Positions 22,337 to 30,636 of a stretch of 32,956 bases of DNA are shown piece by piece. The translations under genes and the position numbers were made by a program. Each line of letters begins with the position of its first letter. Position 1 is the stretch's first letter. Source of the DNA: Bacteroidales bacterium UBA1189. Lineage in GTDB: Bacteria; Bacteroidota; Bacteroidia; Bacteroidales; Bacteroidaceae. Location of the stretch: assembly GCA_002309805.1 (NCBI GenBank), contig DBYJ01000009.1, positions 55,820 through 88,775 of the forward strand, given 5' to 3'. The notes beneath the pieces were generated by a model. The model saw nothing but the letters and a program-made list of their open reading frames with translations, did not search any database and had not been told where the DNA came from.

Positions 22337-23166
22337 AGCAATCTCCTTTCCTTTAAAATAGTCTCCATCTGCTGCTGCAGCTCGATGGCCTTCGCGCGGC
22401 TGGCGTCGGCGAAGCGTTCAGTGGCGTCAGCAAAGATGATGCCGCGACTGGAATTGACAAGCAGGCCGCAGGTGTCGTTCATGCCATAGCGGCAGACCTC
22501 CTCCAGCGAGCCTCCCTGCGCACCCACACCGGGGACGAGCAGGAAGTGACGAGGCACGATGCGGCGCACATCCTGGAACAGGCTGCCGCGCGTGGCGCCG
22601 ACGACGTACATCATGTTGTCCTCGTCCGCCCATTGCAGGGATTTGCGCAGCACCTTCTCGAAGAGCCTCTCGCCAGTGCTGTCCTCGCAGAGCTGGAAGT
22701 CCAATGAGCCCTTGTTGGAGGTCAGGGCAAGCATCACGACCCACTTGCCTTTGTAGCCGAGAAAGGGGCTGACGCTGTCCTCACCCATATAGGGGGCAAC
22801 AGTAACGGCATCGACATCCTGCTCTTCGAAGAAGCTGCGGGCGTACATCTGCGAGGTGTTGCCAATGTCGCCGCGTTTGGCGTCAGCAATAATGAAGTGG
22901 GAGGGGTAGTGCTCGTGCAGATAGTGGATGGTGCGCTTGTAGGACTGCCAGCCCGCCAGCCCGTTGCACTCGTAGAAGGCAAGGTTGGGCTTATAGGCAA
23001 CGCAGACGTCGGCTGTGGCGTCGATAATGGCGCGGTTGAAGGCGAAGACGGGGTCGTCCTCGTTCTCAAGAAGATGCTTGGGAAGTTTACGGATGTCGGA
23101 GTCAAGCCCTACGCAGAGGAACGATTTCCTCTCCTTTATGGAATCAAATAATTGCTGGCGAGTCAT
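22333..23166 (-). CDS. pyrF: Orotidine 5'-phosphate decarboxylase, type 2
   Basis: A 277-residue enzyme that makes UMP from OMP. SFLCVGLDSD is the N-terminal strand, and IIADAKRGDIGN (93-103) is the type-2 active-site block with the Asp/Lys/Asp set. PGVGAQGG binds phosphate. ATG 23166 (MTRQQLFDSIKERKSF) is the family start. An in-frame ATG at 23244, overlapping the prfA stop as TAATG, would add 26 residues encoded by the heptamer repeat. That start cannot be fully excluded but looks non-native. Confidence 0.93.
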   Translation of the reverse strand: MTRQQLFDSIKERKSFLCVGLDSDIRKLPKHLLENEDDPVFAFNRAIIDATADVCVAYKPNLAFYECNGLAGWQSYKRTIHYLHEHYPSHFIIADAKRGDIGNTSQMYARSFFEEQDVDAVTVAPYMGEDSVSPFLGYKGKWVVMLALTSNKGSLDFQLCEDSTGERLFEKVLRKSLQWADEDNMMYVVGATRGSLFQDVRRIVPRHFLLVPGVGAQGGSLEEVCRYGMNDTCGLLVNSSRGIIFADATERFADASRAKAIELQQQMETILKERRLL

Positions 23167-23175
23167 GGGGGGTAT

Positions 23176-23224
23176 AGTGATTAGTGAATAGTGAACAGAG
23201 ATTAGTGATAAGTGAACAGATAAT
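23176..23224 (-). repeat. Period-7 repeat, word AGTGAAT (seven units)
   Basis: Seven heptamers (AGTGATT, AGTGAAT, AGTGAAC, AGAGATT, AGTGATA, AGTGAAC, AGATAAT) fill most of the gap between the prfA stop and the pyrF start. Confidence 0.9.
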
Positions 23225-23243
23225 AATAGCTTTTTGTTTTTCA

Positions 23244-24353
23244 TTACAGCTCCGAGGCTTTCAGCCGTTCGGCATTCTCGGCAATGATGAGGTGGTCGAT
23301 GCAGTCCTGAATGTCGCCGTTCATGAATGCGGCGAGGTTGTAAATGGTGTAGTTGATACGGTGGTCGGTGATTCGGCCCTGCGGGTAGTTGTAGGTGCGG
23401 ATCTTGGCAGAGCGGTCGCCTGTGCTCACCATGGTCTTGCGTTTCGAGGCGATGTCATCGATGTACTTTTGGTGTTCTTTGTCGTAGATGAATGTGCGCA
23501 ATCGGGCAAGGGCGCGCTCCTTGTTCTTGGGCTGGTCGCGGGTCTCCGTACATTCAATCAGTATTTCCTCCGTGATGCCCGTGATGGGATTCTTCCAATT
23601 GTAGCGCAAACGGACGCCCGACTCTACTTTGTTGACATTCTGTCCGCCAGCACCGCTGCTGCGGAAGGTGTCCCAGCGGATTTCGCCCTCGTTGATTTCC
23701 ACCTCGAAGGCATCGGCCTCGGGCAGGCAGGCTACGGTGGCGGCACTGGTGTGGACACGGCCTTGCGTTTCCGTAACGGGGATGCGCTGCACGCGGTGTA
23801 CGCCGCTCTCGTACTTCAGCGTGCCGTAAACCTTCTCGCCTGTGACGCTGAAGATGATTTCCTTGAATCCGCCCACTGTGCCTTCGCTGAATGAACTGAC
23901 TTCCACCTTCCAACCTTTCGATTCGCAGTACTTGCCGTACATCTTGAAAAGGTCTCCGGCGAAGAGGGCAGCTTCGTCGCCTCCCGTGCCTCCGCGGATC
24001 TCCATGATGACATTTTTCTCGTCCTCGGGGTCGGCAGGAATGAGCAAGAGCTTGATTTCTTCCTCCATTTCGGGTATCAGTTTATTGCAGTTCTCGAACT
24101 CCTCGCGAGCCATCTCCCTCATCTCGGGATCGGATTCCTCGGCCATCATGGTGCGCGATTCCTCCAGCGTGCTGAGCAGCTGGCGATAGCGCTTGCGAGC
24201 ATCCATTAGGGCGCCCAGTTCTTTGTATTCTTTATTCAGTTTGACAAATCGCCGCATGTCGGAAATGACGGCAGGGTCGGTAATGAGGAGCTCTATTTCC
24301 TCGTATTTGCCCGTAAGGGTGTCCAATTTGTCAAGTAAACTGTTTTCGGCCAT
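23244..24353 (-). CDS. prfA: Peptide chain release factor 1
   Basis: A 369-residue class I release factor that recognises UAA and UAG. The tripeptide codon-recognition motif is PVT (192-194) and the peptidyl-tRNA hydrolysis motif GGQ is at 236-238 in SSGAGGQNVNK. The N-terminal helical region and length are typical of RF1 and not RF2. It starts one base after the stop of the CapA-like gene, so the two are co-transcribed. The heptamer repeat follows its stop. Confidence 0.97.
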   Translation of the reverse strand: MAENSLLDKLDTLTGKYEEIELLITDPAVISDMRRFVKLNKEYKELGALMDARKRYRQLLSTLEESRTMMAEESDPEMREMAREEFENCNKLIPEMEEEIKLLLIPADPEDEKNVIMEIRGGTGGDEAALFAGDLFKMYGKYCESKGWKVEVSSFSEGTVGGFKEIIFSVTGEKVYGTLKYESGVHRVQRIPVTETQGRVHTSAATVACLPEADAFEVEINEGEIRWDTFRSSGAGGQNVNKVESGVRLRYNWKNPITGITEEILIECTETRDQPKNKERALARLRTFIYDKEHQKYIDDIASKRKTMVSTGDRSAKIRTYNYPQGRITDHRINYTIYNLAAFMNGDIQDCIDHLIIAENAERLKASEL

Positions 24354-24354
24354 A

Positions 24355-25296
24355 TTAGTTTTTTATTAAAAGGCGATAATCGGGTCTTGTGGTCTGAACG
24401 ACTTTGCAATCGTATTCTGTGAGGCGGGTAACCAATCCTGTCTTGCGGAAGGTGAGCGTAATCATTGTCCCCTCGGTGGTGTGTGGGGCACTCATGTTGG
24501 AGATGAAATTTCCTTGCGACCAGACGACGAGGTGATAGTCGGGTTTGTCAGAATAAGGGAAGTACTCCGTGGGCTGGATGACGTGGGGATGTCCCCCGAT
24601 GATGTGGTCGACGCCCTGCTCAAGTAGCCATTGGGCACAAGACTGCTGGTCATTGTCGGGCAGGAGCTTGTATTCCGTCCCCCAATGCATGATGGCGATG
24701 ATCATGTCGGGACGCATGGAGCGGGCAACGAGGATGTCCTTTTTCATCAGGATGGTGTCGATGACGTTGACGACGTTCGGCTCTTCCACCTCGAAGCCGT
24801 TCATGTCGTAGGTGTAGGTGAGGAATGCAAACCGTATGCCGTTTTTCTCCACAAGCAGGGGATAGCGCTTTTGCCGTTCCTCGGCATTCCGATAGGTGCC
24901 CAGCGTCTGGAATCCCGCTGAATCCGTCATCATCAGCGTACGTTCCAATCCCCGTCGACCACGGTCGAGACAATGGTTGTTGGACGTCGTAAGCACGTCG
25001 AATCCCGTCTTCTTGATAGCCCAAAGCCAATCGTCAGGGGCGCTGAAGCAAGGATATCCCGTGTAAGGGGGGCCTCCAAGCGTGACCTCGAGATTGCCGA
25101 TGGCGATGTCTGCCGCTTCGATGAAGGGCTTGACGTCACCAAAGCAAATGTCGTAATTGAAACTGCCATCAGCCTGCTGCGCCCGCTTGAACTGTGGGCT
25201 GTGCTGCATCAGGTCGCCCACAAACAGCAACGTGGCTTCACTTTGTGCAAAAGCGGTGCTGATGCTGAAAAAGAGCAGAATGGCAGCTTTCCTCAT
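24355..25296 (-). CDS. CapA-family (PGA_cap) secreted metallophosphoesterase-like protein
   Basis: A 313-residue protein with a signal peptide (AAILLFFSISTAFAQ). It shows the CapA/PGA_cap pattern: LLFVGDLMQH, IGNLEVTLGG, TTSNNHCLDRGRRGLERT, AIMHWGTEY and IGGHPHVIQPTE. These give the Asp, Asn and His ligands of a calcineurin-like fold. CapA proteins are tied to poly-gamma-glutamate in some bacilli; in Bacteroidales the substrate is unknown. Its ATG follows the folD TAA directly with no gap, and prfA starts one base after its stop. It is thus the middle gene of a three-gene transcript. Confidence 0.85.
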   Translation of the reverse strand: MRKAAILLFFSISTAFAQSEATLLFVGDLMQHSPQFKRAQQADGSFNYDICFGDVKPFIEAADIAIGNLEVTLGGPPYTGYPCFSAPDDWLWAIKKTGFDVLTTSNNHCLDRGRRGLERTLMMTDSAGFQTLGTYRNAEERQKRYPLLVEKNGIRFAFLTYTYDMNGFEVEEPNVVNVIDTILMKKDILVARSMRPDMIIAIMHWGTEYKLLPDNDQQSCAQWLLEQGVDHIIGGHPHVIQPTEYFPYSDKPDYHLVVWSQGNFISNMSAPHTTEGTMITLTFRKTGLVTRLTEYDCKVVQTTRPDYRLLIKN

Positions 25297-26172
25297 TTAA
25301 AACAAGTGCTTGGCCGCCTTGAGCGTGTTCATCATCAGCGAGCAGATGGTCATGGGACCCACTCCGCCAGGGACGGGGGTAATGAAGGAGCACTTGGGAG
25401 CGACTTCGTCGAACTTGACGTCGCCAGTGAGCTTGAATCCGCTCTTGCGAGTGGCATCGGGAACGCGTGTCGTGCCGACATCGATGACTACGGCGCCTTC
25501 CTTTACCATATCGGCTTTCACAAAGTTGGGCTGTCCCATGGCGGCAATGAGGATGTCGGCCTGACGGCACTCTTCCACAAGGTTTGTGGAATGGCTGTGG
25601 CAGACGGTGACCGTGGCGTCGCCTGGTGTATGCTTCTGCATCATCAGCGTAGCCATCGGCTTGCCGACAATGTTGCTGCGGCCAAGAATCACACACTTCT
25701 TACCCGAAGTGGGGATATCATAGCGGCGCAATAGCTCCAGAATACCAGCGGGTGTGGCGCTGACAAAGCAAGGAAGGCCGATGGACATGCGGCCTACGTT
25801 GACGGGGTGGAAGCCATCGACGTCCTTGCGGTAGTCAATAGCTTCGATGATGTGCTGTTCGTTGATGTGGCGGGGGAGGGGCAGCTGGACGATAAAGCCG
25901 TCGACGTCCTTGTCGTTGTTCAATTCGTCGATTTTCTGCAGCAGTACGTCCTCGGTGACGTCGTCCTCGTAGCGGATAAGGGTCGATTTGAAGCCACAAA
26001 CTTCGCATGCCTTCACTTTGTTGGCTACATAGGTTTCGCTGCCGCCGTCATGTCCGACGAGGATGGCAGCCAAATGGGGGCGTTTTTCGCCTTGGCTGAT
26101 ACGTGCCGCCACTTCGACAGCAATCTCTTGCTTAATCTGTTCGCTGGTTGCTTTTCCGTCAATCAGTGTCAT
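25297..26172 (-). CDS. folD: Methylenetetrahydrofolate dehydrogenase/cyclohydrolase
   Basis: A 291-residue bifunctional enzyme that interconverts 5,10-methylene- and 10-formyl-tetrahydrofolate. SETYVANKVKAC contains the Tyr-x3-Lys active-site pair, DGFIVQLPLPRHI is the first family signature, ILGRSNIVGKPMA the nucleotide-binding loop and PGGVGPMT the second signature. Length is normal. It follows the ffh terminator and is probably the first gene of folD-capA-like-prfA. Confidence 0.97.
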   Translation of the reverse strand: MTLIDGKATSEQIKQEIAVEVAARISQGEKRPHLAAILVGHDGGSETYVANKVKACEVCGFKSTLIRYEDDVTEDVLLQKIDELNNDKDVDGFIVQLPLPRHINEQHIIEAIDYRKDVDGFHPVNVGRMSIGLPCFVSATPAGILELLRRYDIPTSGKKCVILGRSNIVGKPMATLMMQKHTPGDATVTVCHSHSTNLVEECRQADILIAAMGQPNFVKADMVKEGAVVIDVGTTRVPDATRKSGFKLTGDVKFDEVAPKCSFITPVPGGVGPMTICSLMMNTLKAAKHLF

Positions 26173-26191
26173 CTTTGGATGGTTTTAAGTT

Positions 26192-26236
26192 GTAAATAAA
26201 ACAAAATAAAATTCAGGCGCACAGGGCGTCTGAATT
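26192..26236 (-). terminator. Intrinsic terminator after ffh
   Basis: Arms 26210-26220 and 26226-26236 form an 11-bp stem (AATTCAGGCGC with GCGTCTGAATT) that includes one G-U wobble. On the minus strand it is followed by a T-rich tract. Confidence 0.75.
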
Positions 26237-26252
26237 AAAGTGGAAATGAGTG

Positions 26253-27575
26253 CTATCTTCTCTTCAGCTTCGGCATTCGTCCCTTCGGCGTATTGGAGAC
26301 GGTCTTCATCATCTTCTTCATGTCGTCGAACTGCTTCAGCAGGCGGTTCACCTCTTGTATGCTTGTGCCGCTACCCTTTGCGATACGCTCGCGTCGGCTT
26401 CCGTTAATTATTTCGGGGTGCTCGCGTTCCTTGGGAGTCATGGAACTGATGATAGCCTCGATGCTCTTGAAAGCGTCGTCGTTAATGTCGATATCCTTAA
26501 TGGCCTTTCCCACGCCTGGAATCATTCCCATGAGGTCCTTGATGTTCCCCATTTTCTTGATTTGGGCAATCTGGGCACGGAAGTCGTTGAAGTCAAACTG
26601 GTTCTTGGCCAGCTTACGGCTGAGCTCACGGGCTTCCTTTTCGTCGTATTGCTCCTGAGCACGCTCCACGAAACTGACGATATCGCCCATGCCGAGGATA
26701 CGGTCGGCCATACGGTTGGGGTGGAACACGTCGAGCGCATCCATCTTCTCGCCGGTACCGACGAACATGATGGGCTTGTCAACCACCGTTCGGATGGAAA
26801 GGGCCGCGCCGCCGCGAGTGTCGCCATCGAGCTTGGTGAGGACAACGCCCGTAAAGTCAAGCCGCTCGTTGAACTCCTTGGCGGTGTTGACGGCATCCTG
26901 ACCCGTCATGGCATCAACCACGAAGAGAATGACATCAGGGGTGACGGCTTCTTTGATAGCAGCAATTTCCTGCATCATCTGCTCATCGACAGCCAAACGT
27001 CCGGCGGTATCGACGATGACCACGTCGTATCCCTTTGCTTTGGCTTCGTGGATAGCATTCTGGGCAATCTGCACAGGGTCGTTGTTGCCAATCTCCTTGT
27101 AGACGGGGACGTCGATCTGCTCGCCGAGCACGCTTAATTGGTCGATAGCGGCAGGGCGATAGACGTCGCAGGCAGCCAGCAACGGACGTTTATGACGTTT
27201 GTTCTTCAGAAGGGTAGCCAGCTTGGCGCTCATGGTGGTCTTACCAGAACCCTGCAGACCGCTCATGAGGATGACCGAAGGATGTCCTTTCAGCTCCAGC
27301 TCGGCGGTCTCGCCACCCATGAGTGTGGTGAGCTCGTCATGGACAATCTTCACCATCAGTTGCGAGGGGCGTACGGAGGTAAGCACGTTCTGTCCGAGTG
27401 CCTTTTCCTTGACGGTATCGGTGAACGACTTGGCAACCTTGTAGTTGACATCGGCATCAAGCAGAGCTTTGCGGACGTCTTTCAGCGTTTCCGCCACATT
27501 CACCTCGGTGATTTTTCCCTCACCTTTCAGTATTTTGAATGATTTCTCTAATCGTTCGCTTAAATTCTCAAACAC
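26253..27575 (-). CDS. ffh: Signal recognition particle protein
   Basis: A 440-residue SRP54 homologue that binds the SRP RNA and targets membrane proteins. The N domain covers about 1-95. The G domain has GLQGSGKTT (G1), DTAGR (G3) and TKLDGDTRGG (G4 and closing loop). The Met-rich M domain spans about 310-440, with GMIPGVGK and RRERIAKGSGTSIQEVN, the RNA-binding helix-turn-helix. The start codon is GTG at 27575. A terminator lies downstream; upstream is a heptamer repeat after the Crp-like gene. Confidence 0.97.
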   Translation of the reverse strand: MFENLSERLEKSFKILKGEGKITEVNVAETLKDVRKALLDADVNYKVAKSFTDTVKEKALGQNVLTSVRPSQLMVKIVHDELTTLMGGETAELELKGHPSVILMSGLQGSGKTTMSAKLATLLKNKRHKRPLLAACDVYRPAAIDQLSVLGEQIDVPVYKEIGNNDPVQIAQNAIHEAKAKGYDVVIVDTAGRLAVDEQMMQEIAAIKEAVTPDVILFVVDAMTGQDAVNTAKEFNERLDFTGVVLTKLDGDTRGGAALSIRTVVDKPIMFVGTGEKMDALDVFHPNRMADRILGMGDIVSFVERAQEQYDEKEARELSRKLAKNQFDFNDFRAQIAQIKKMGNIKDLMGMIPGVGKAIKDIDINDDAFKSIEAIISSMTPKEREHPEIINGSRRERIAKGSGTSIQEVNRLLKQFDDMKKMMKTVSNTPKGRMPKLKRR

Positions 27576-27634
27576 CTTATTTGTATTTTACGATTTGACG
27601 TTTTTTCTTTTCACGTTTTATATGAACCGCTGCT

Positions 27635-27676
27635 TTAACCCTTAACCTTTAACCCTTAACCCTTAACCGCTAACCG
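27635..27676 (-). repeat. Period-7 repeat, word TTAACCC (six units)
   Basis: Six heptamers (TTAACCC, TTAACCT, TTAACCC, TTAACCC, TTAACCG, CTAACCG). The last unit overlaps the stop codon of the Crp-like gene (27670-27672, minus strand). Confidence 0.85.
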
Positions 27677-28371
27677 ATCTTGCTGATGCGGCGCAGACGT
27701 TCTTCGTCGATGATCTTAATCTTGCGTCCGTCGATGGCGATGATACGCTCGGAGGCAAAGCTGGAGAGGGTGCGGATGGCGTTAGCGGTGGTCATGTTGG
27801 AGAGACTGGCCAAATCCTGTCGCGAGAGATAGACGCTGATGGTGGCGCCGTCGGCTTCAAGGCCGTAGTTCTCCTTGAGGAAGAGCAAGTTCTCGGCCAG
27901 TCGGCCGCGAATGTGCTTCTGCGTCAGGTTGACGGTACGGGCATCCGATTCTCCCAGGTCGTAGGCTAACCGATGGATGAAGAAGAACGCCACGCGGTTA
28001 TTCTCGCGCACCACTTTCTCTACCACATGCATGGGAAATGAACAGATGACAGAGGGTTCAAACGCTTTTGCATTAGTCACGTAGCGTTCGCCGGCGAAGT
28101 AGGCCCGGTAGCCGAAGTACCCCACGCTTGTAATCATGCGCATAATCTGAGTACGTCCGCCAATGCCTTCGCGATAGATTTTCACCTTACCCTCCAGCAC
28201 GCAAAGCAGCCGTTCGGGCAGTTCGCGTTCCGAGTAGATGACCTCGTGCTTCTTGTAGCTGCATACGCTGATGTTCTTCTGCATGAGCGCTTTCTGCTCG
28301 GCAGTCAGCAGTTCCCAGAGGTCGCTGATGTAGTCGATGGCTTGTTCGGGCGTGACTTCGTTTTTGGTCAT
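27670..28371 (-). CDS. Crp/Fnr family transcriptional regulator
   Basis: A 233-residue regulator. A cyclic-nucleotide-binding-type beta barrel lies at about 35-140 (ERLLCVLEGKVKIYREG; GYFGYRAYFAGE). A long dimerisation helix follows, then a winged helix-turn-helix at about 165-228 (LSRQDLASLSNMTTANAIRTLSSF). There is no cysteine cluster for an Fnr iron-sulfur centre, and the ligand is unknown. It starts 12 bp after the serS stop and is probably co-transcribed with it. Confidence 0.88.
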   Translation of the reverse strand: MTKNEVTPEQAIDYISDLWELLTAEQKALMQKNISVCSYKKHEVIYSERELPERLLCVLEGKVKIYREGIGGRTQIMRMITSVGYFGYRAYFAGERYVTNAKAFEPSVICSFPMHVVEKVVRENNRVAFFFIHRLAYDLGESDARTVNLTQKHIRGRLAENLLFLKENYGLEADGATISVYLSRQDLASLSNMTTANAIRTLSSFASERIIAIDGRKIKIIDEERLRRISKIG

Positions 28372-28383
28372 GTCTATAAGGAC

Positions 28384-29703
28384 TTAGCTGATGAGGTCGA
28401 ATCCTGTATAGGGGACAAGGGCCTTGGGGATGCGTATGCCTTCGGGTGTCTGGTTGTTCTCCAGTAGGGCGGCAACGATGCGGGGCAGGGCGAGGGCCGA
28501 GCCGTTCAGCGTGTGGCAGAGTTCAATCTTGCCTGTCTCGGCACGGCGGAAGCGGCACTTCAGACGGTTGGCCTGATAGCTGTCGAAATTGCTGACGGAC
28601 GATACCTCCAGCCAGCGTCCCTGAGCCTCGGAATAGACTTCGAAGTCGTAGCAGATGGCACTCGTAAAGCTCTGGTCGCCACCGCAGAGCAGCAGGATCC
28701 GATAGGGAAGTTCCAGTTTCTTCAGCAACCCCTCCACATGCTCCAGCATCTCCTTGTGGCTCTCCTTCGAGTGCTCGGGCTTGTCGATGCGGACTATCTC
28801 AATCTTCGAGAATTCGTGCAGGCGGTTCAGTCCGCGCACATCCTTGCCGTACGAGCCAGCCTCACGACGGAAACATTCCGTATAAGCGCAGTTCTTAAGG
28901 GGCAGTTCCTTTTCGTCAAGAATTACGTCGCGATAGATGTTCGTGACGGGCACCTCGGCAGTAGGGATGAGGTAGAAGTCGTCCACTTCGCAATGGTACA
29001 TCTGTCCCTCCTTGTCGGGCAGCTGGCCTGTGCCGTAGCCCGAGGCGGCGTTGACCACCGTAGGCGGCATGATTTCCGTGTAGCCGCTCTTGTTGGCTTC
29101 GGCGAGGAAGAAGTTGATGAGTGCCCTTTGCAGCTGGGCTCCCTTGCCGATATAGACGGGGAAGCCTGCGCCGGTTATCTTCACACCCAGGTCGAAGTCG
29201 ATGAGGTTATACTTCCGCGCCAGTTCCCAATGGGGCAGGGGATTGTCGATACCCAGGCTGGGGTTGACGTCCCAGTTGCCAACGGTATCGCTGGCGGTAC
29301 ATTCCTTTAGGTTGCTTTTCACCACATGGTTGTCCTCGGCGCCGAAGCCCTCGGGCACCTCGTCGTAAGGCAGGTTAGGGATGGTATAGAGCACGGCCTG
29401 CATGTCGGCAGCGGCACGTGTCATCTCCTCCTCGAGGATGCGGTTCTTTTCCTTCAGCGCGGCAACCTCGGCCTTGACGGCTTCAGCCTCGTCGCGCTTG
29501 CCCTGCTTCATCAGCATGCCGATTTGTGCGGCAAGCTTCTTGGCATCGGCGAGGTTGCGGTCAAGCGTGGTCTGCGATGTGCGGCGCACCTTGTCGAGGG
29601 CTATAACTTGGTCAACGGCTTCCTGAGCACCTTTGAAGTGCTTCTTCTCCAGACCTTTTACGGTCTGTTCGGTCTGTTCGGTGATTTGCTTTAAGGTAAG
29701 CAC
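28384..29703 (-). CDS. serS: Seryl-tRNA synthetase
   Basis: A 439-residue class II synthetase that charges tRNA-Ser. The N-terminal antiparallel coiled coil, about 30-110, binds the tRNA long arm. Motif 2 appears as FRREAGSYGKDVRGLNRLHEF and motif 3 as GSALALPRIVAALLENNQ. The start codon is GTG at 29703 (MLTLKQITEQTEQ). Upstream lies the composite heptamer element that follows rpmA. Confidence 0.97.
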   Translation of the reverse strand: MLTLKQITEQTEQTVKGLEKKHFKGAQEAVDQVIALDKVRRTSQTTLDRNLADAKKLAAQIGMLMKQGKRDEAEAVKAEVAALKEKNRILEEEMTRAAADMQAVLYTIPNLPYDEVPEGFGAEDNHVVKSNLKECTASDTVGNWDVNPSLGIDNPLPHWELARKYNLIDFDLGVKITGAGFPVYIGKGAQLQRALINFFLAEANKSGYTEIMPPTVVNAASGYGTGQLPDKEGQMYHCEVDDFYLIPTAEVPVTNIYRDVILDEKELPLKNCAYTECFRREAGSYGKDVRGLNRLHEFSKIEIVRIDKPEHSKESHKEMLEHVEGLLKKLELPYRILLLCGGDQSFTSAICYDFEVYSEAQGRWLEVSSVSNFDSYQANRLKCRFRRAETGKIELCHTLNGSALALPRIVAALLENNQTPEGIRIPKALVPYTGFDLIS

Positions 29704-29742
29704 GGTATAATTGCAGAATAATTATATTAGGAATGAATACTA

Positions 29743-29833
29743 GTTAAGAATTAAGAGTTAAGAAAAAATGTCTCGCGTGTAGTCTCCCCACAGCAAAACT
29801 TTTTTCTTAACTCTTAACTCCTAACTCTTGACT
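29743..29833 (-). repeat. Composite inverted heptamer element between rpmA and serS
   Basis: The left arm has three units (GTTAAGA, ATTAAGA, GTTAAGA). The right arm has CTTAACT, CTTAACT, CCTAACT and CTTGACT, which are inverse complements. A core of about 42 bp lies between, containing TGTCTCG and CAAAACTTTTTT. The rpmA stop codon at 29836-29838 follows directly. Confidence 0.85.
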
Positions 29834-29835
29834 TG

Positions 29836-30105
29836 CTAAGCCTCGGGCTTTTCAGCGGGGATTACGGAGACATAGCTTCTGTCGCCATGTCCGCGCTTGA
29901 AGCTGACGGTTCCGTCGCAGAGGGCATACAGCGTGTGGTCGCTGCCCATGCCCATGTTGGTACCGGGATGATGGACTGTGCCGCGCTGACGGACGATGAT
30001 GTTGCCCGCCTTGCAGAACTGACCACCCCAAATCTTGACGCCCAGACGTTTGCTGGCTGATTCACGGCCGTTCTTAGAACTACCTACACCTTTCTTATGT
30101 GCCAT
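29836..30105 (-). CDS. rpmA: 50S ribosomal protein L27
   Basis: An 89-residue protein, including the start MAHKKGVGSSKNGRES, KIWGGQFCKAGNIIVRQRG and HPGTNMGMGSDHTLYAL, all L27 signatures. The N-terminus begins directly with AHKK, with no cleavable extension of the Firmicutes type. It lies 39 bp after rplU, the usual L21-L27 pair near the peptidyl transferase centre. Confidence 0.98.
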   Translation of the reverse strand: MAHKKGVGSSKNGRESASKRLGVKIWGGQFCKAGNIIVRQRGTVHHPGTNMGMGSDHTLYALCDGTVSFKRGHGDRSYVSVIPAEKPEA

Positions 30106-30144
30106 AATCTTTTCTCGTTTTAAGGGTTAAACCATGCGTCGGTT

Positions 30145-30462
30145 TTAAGCGACAACTTCCTTCACAACGATCTCGCTGAACTGCTGACGATGGCCATTGA
30201 GCTTGCGATAGCCTTTGCGGCGGCGCTTGTGGAACACGATGACCTTGTCGCCCTTCACCAGCGGGCTCTTCACTTCACACACCACCTTGGCTCCCTCGAC
30301 GGTGGGGGCACCCACGGTGACGATACCTTCATTCTCCACCAGCAGCACACGGTCGAACTCTACGGTCTGGCCGCTCTCGCTCTGCTGAATGTGGTACACG
30401 AACAACTTCTTGCCTGCTTCGGCCTTGAACTGCTGTCCGTTGATTTCTACGATTGCGTACAT
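30145..30462 (-). CDS. rplU: 50S ribosomal protein L21
   Basis: A 105-residue 23S rRNA-binding protein. YAIVEINGQQFKAEAG is the conserved N-terminus and FHKRRRKGYRKLNGHRQ the basic C-terminal family signature. It is the first gene of rplU-rpmA. A promoter at 30551-30582 leaves a GC-rich leader of about 80 nt. Confidence 0.98.
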   Translation of the reverse strand: MYAIVEINGQQFKAEAGKKLFVYHIQQSESGQTVEFDRVLLVENEGIVTVGAPTVEGAKVVCEVKSPLVKGDKVIVFHKRRRKGYRKLNGHRQQFSEIVVKEVVA

Positions 30463-30545
30463 TTTGTAACTAAAACTATTTTAAGTTTTTCCGTCAGGCG
30501 AGCCGCCTCATGCGACTACTTCTCCGGGCCTGTGCGGACTAAATC
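30463..30545 (-). promoter_or_regulatory. GC-rich structured leader of rplU, possible autoregulatory element
   Basis: The leader between the predicted start near 30545 and the rplU ATG is rich in G and C and contains a hairpin AGGCG-gct-CGCCT (30496-30508) plus other complementary segments. Ribosomal protein operons are often controlled by such leaders. No known L21-leader consensus was matched, so this is inference. Confidence 0.35.
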
Positions 30546-30550
30546 GGCCG

Positions 30551-30582
30551 CGAAATTACTGCTTTCTGCGCTAACTGCCAAA
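30551..30582 (-). promoter_or_regulatory. Promoter of rplU-rpmA
   Basis: On the minus strand, TTTG (30579-30582), 20-bp spacer, then TAATTTCG (30551-30558), one mismatch to TAnnTTTG. Confidence 0.55.
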
Positions 30583-30636
30583 TGTTTTTGTGTTTTTTTG
30601 CGTTTTTTCTTTGAAAATGCCCATTTTGCACAAATG

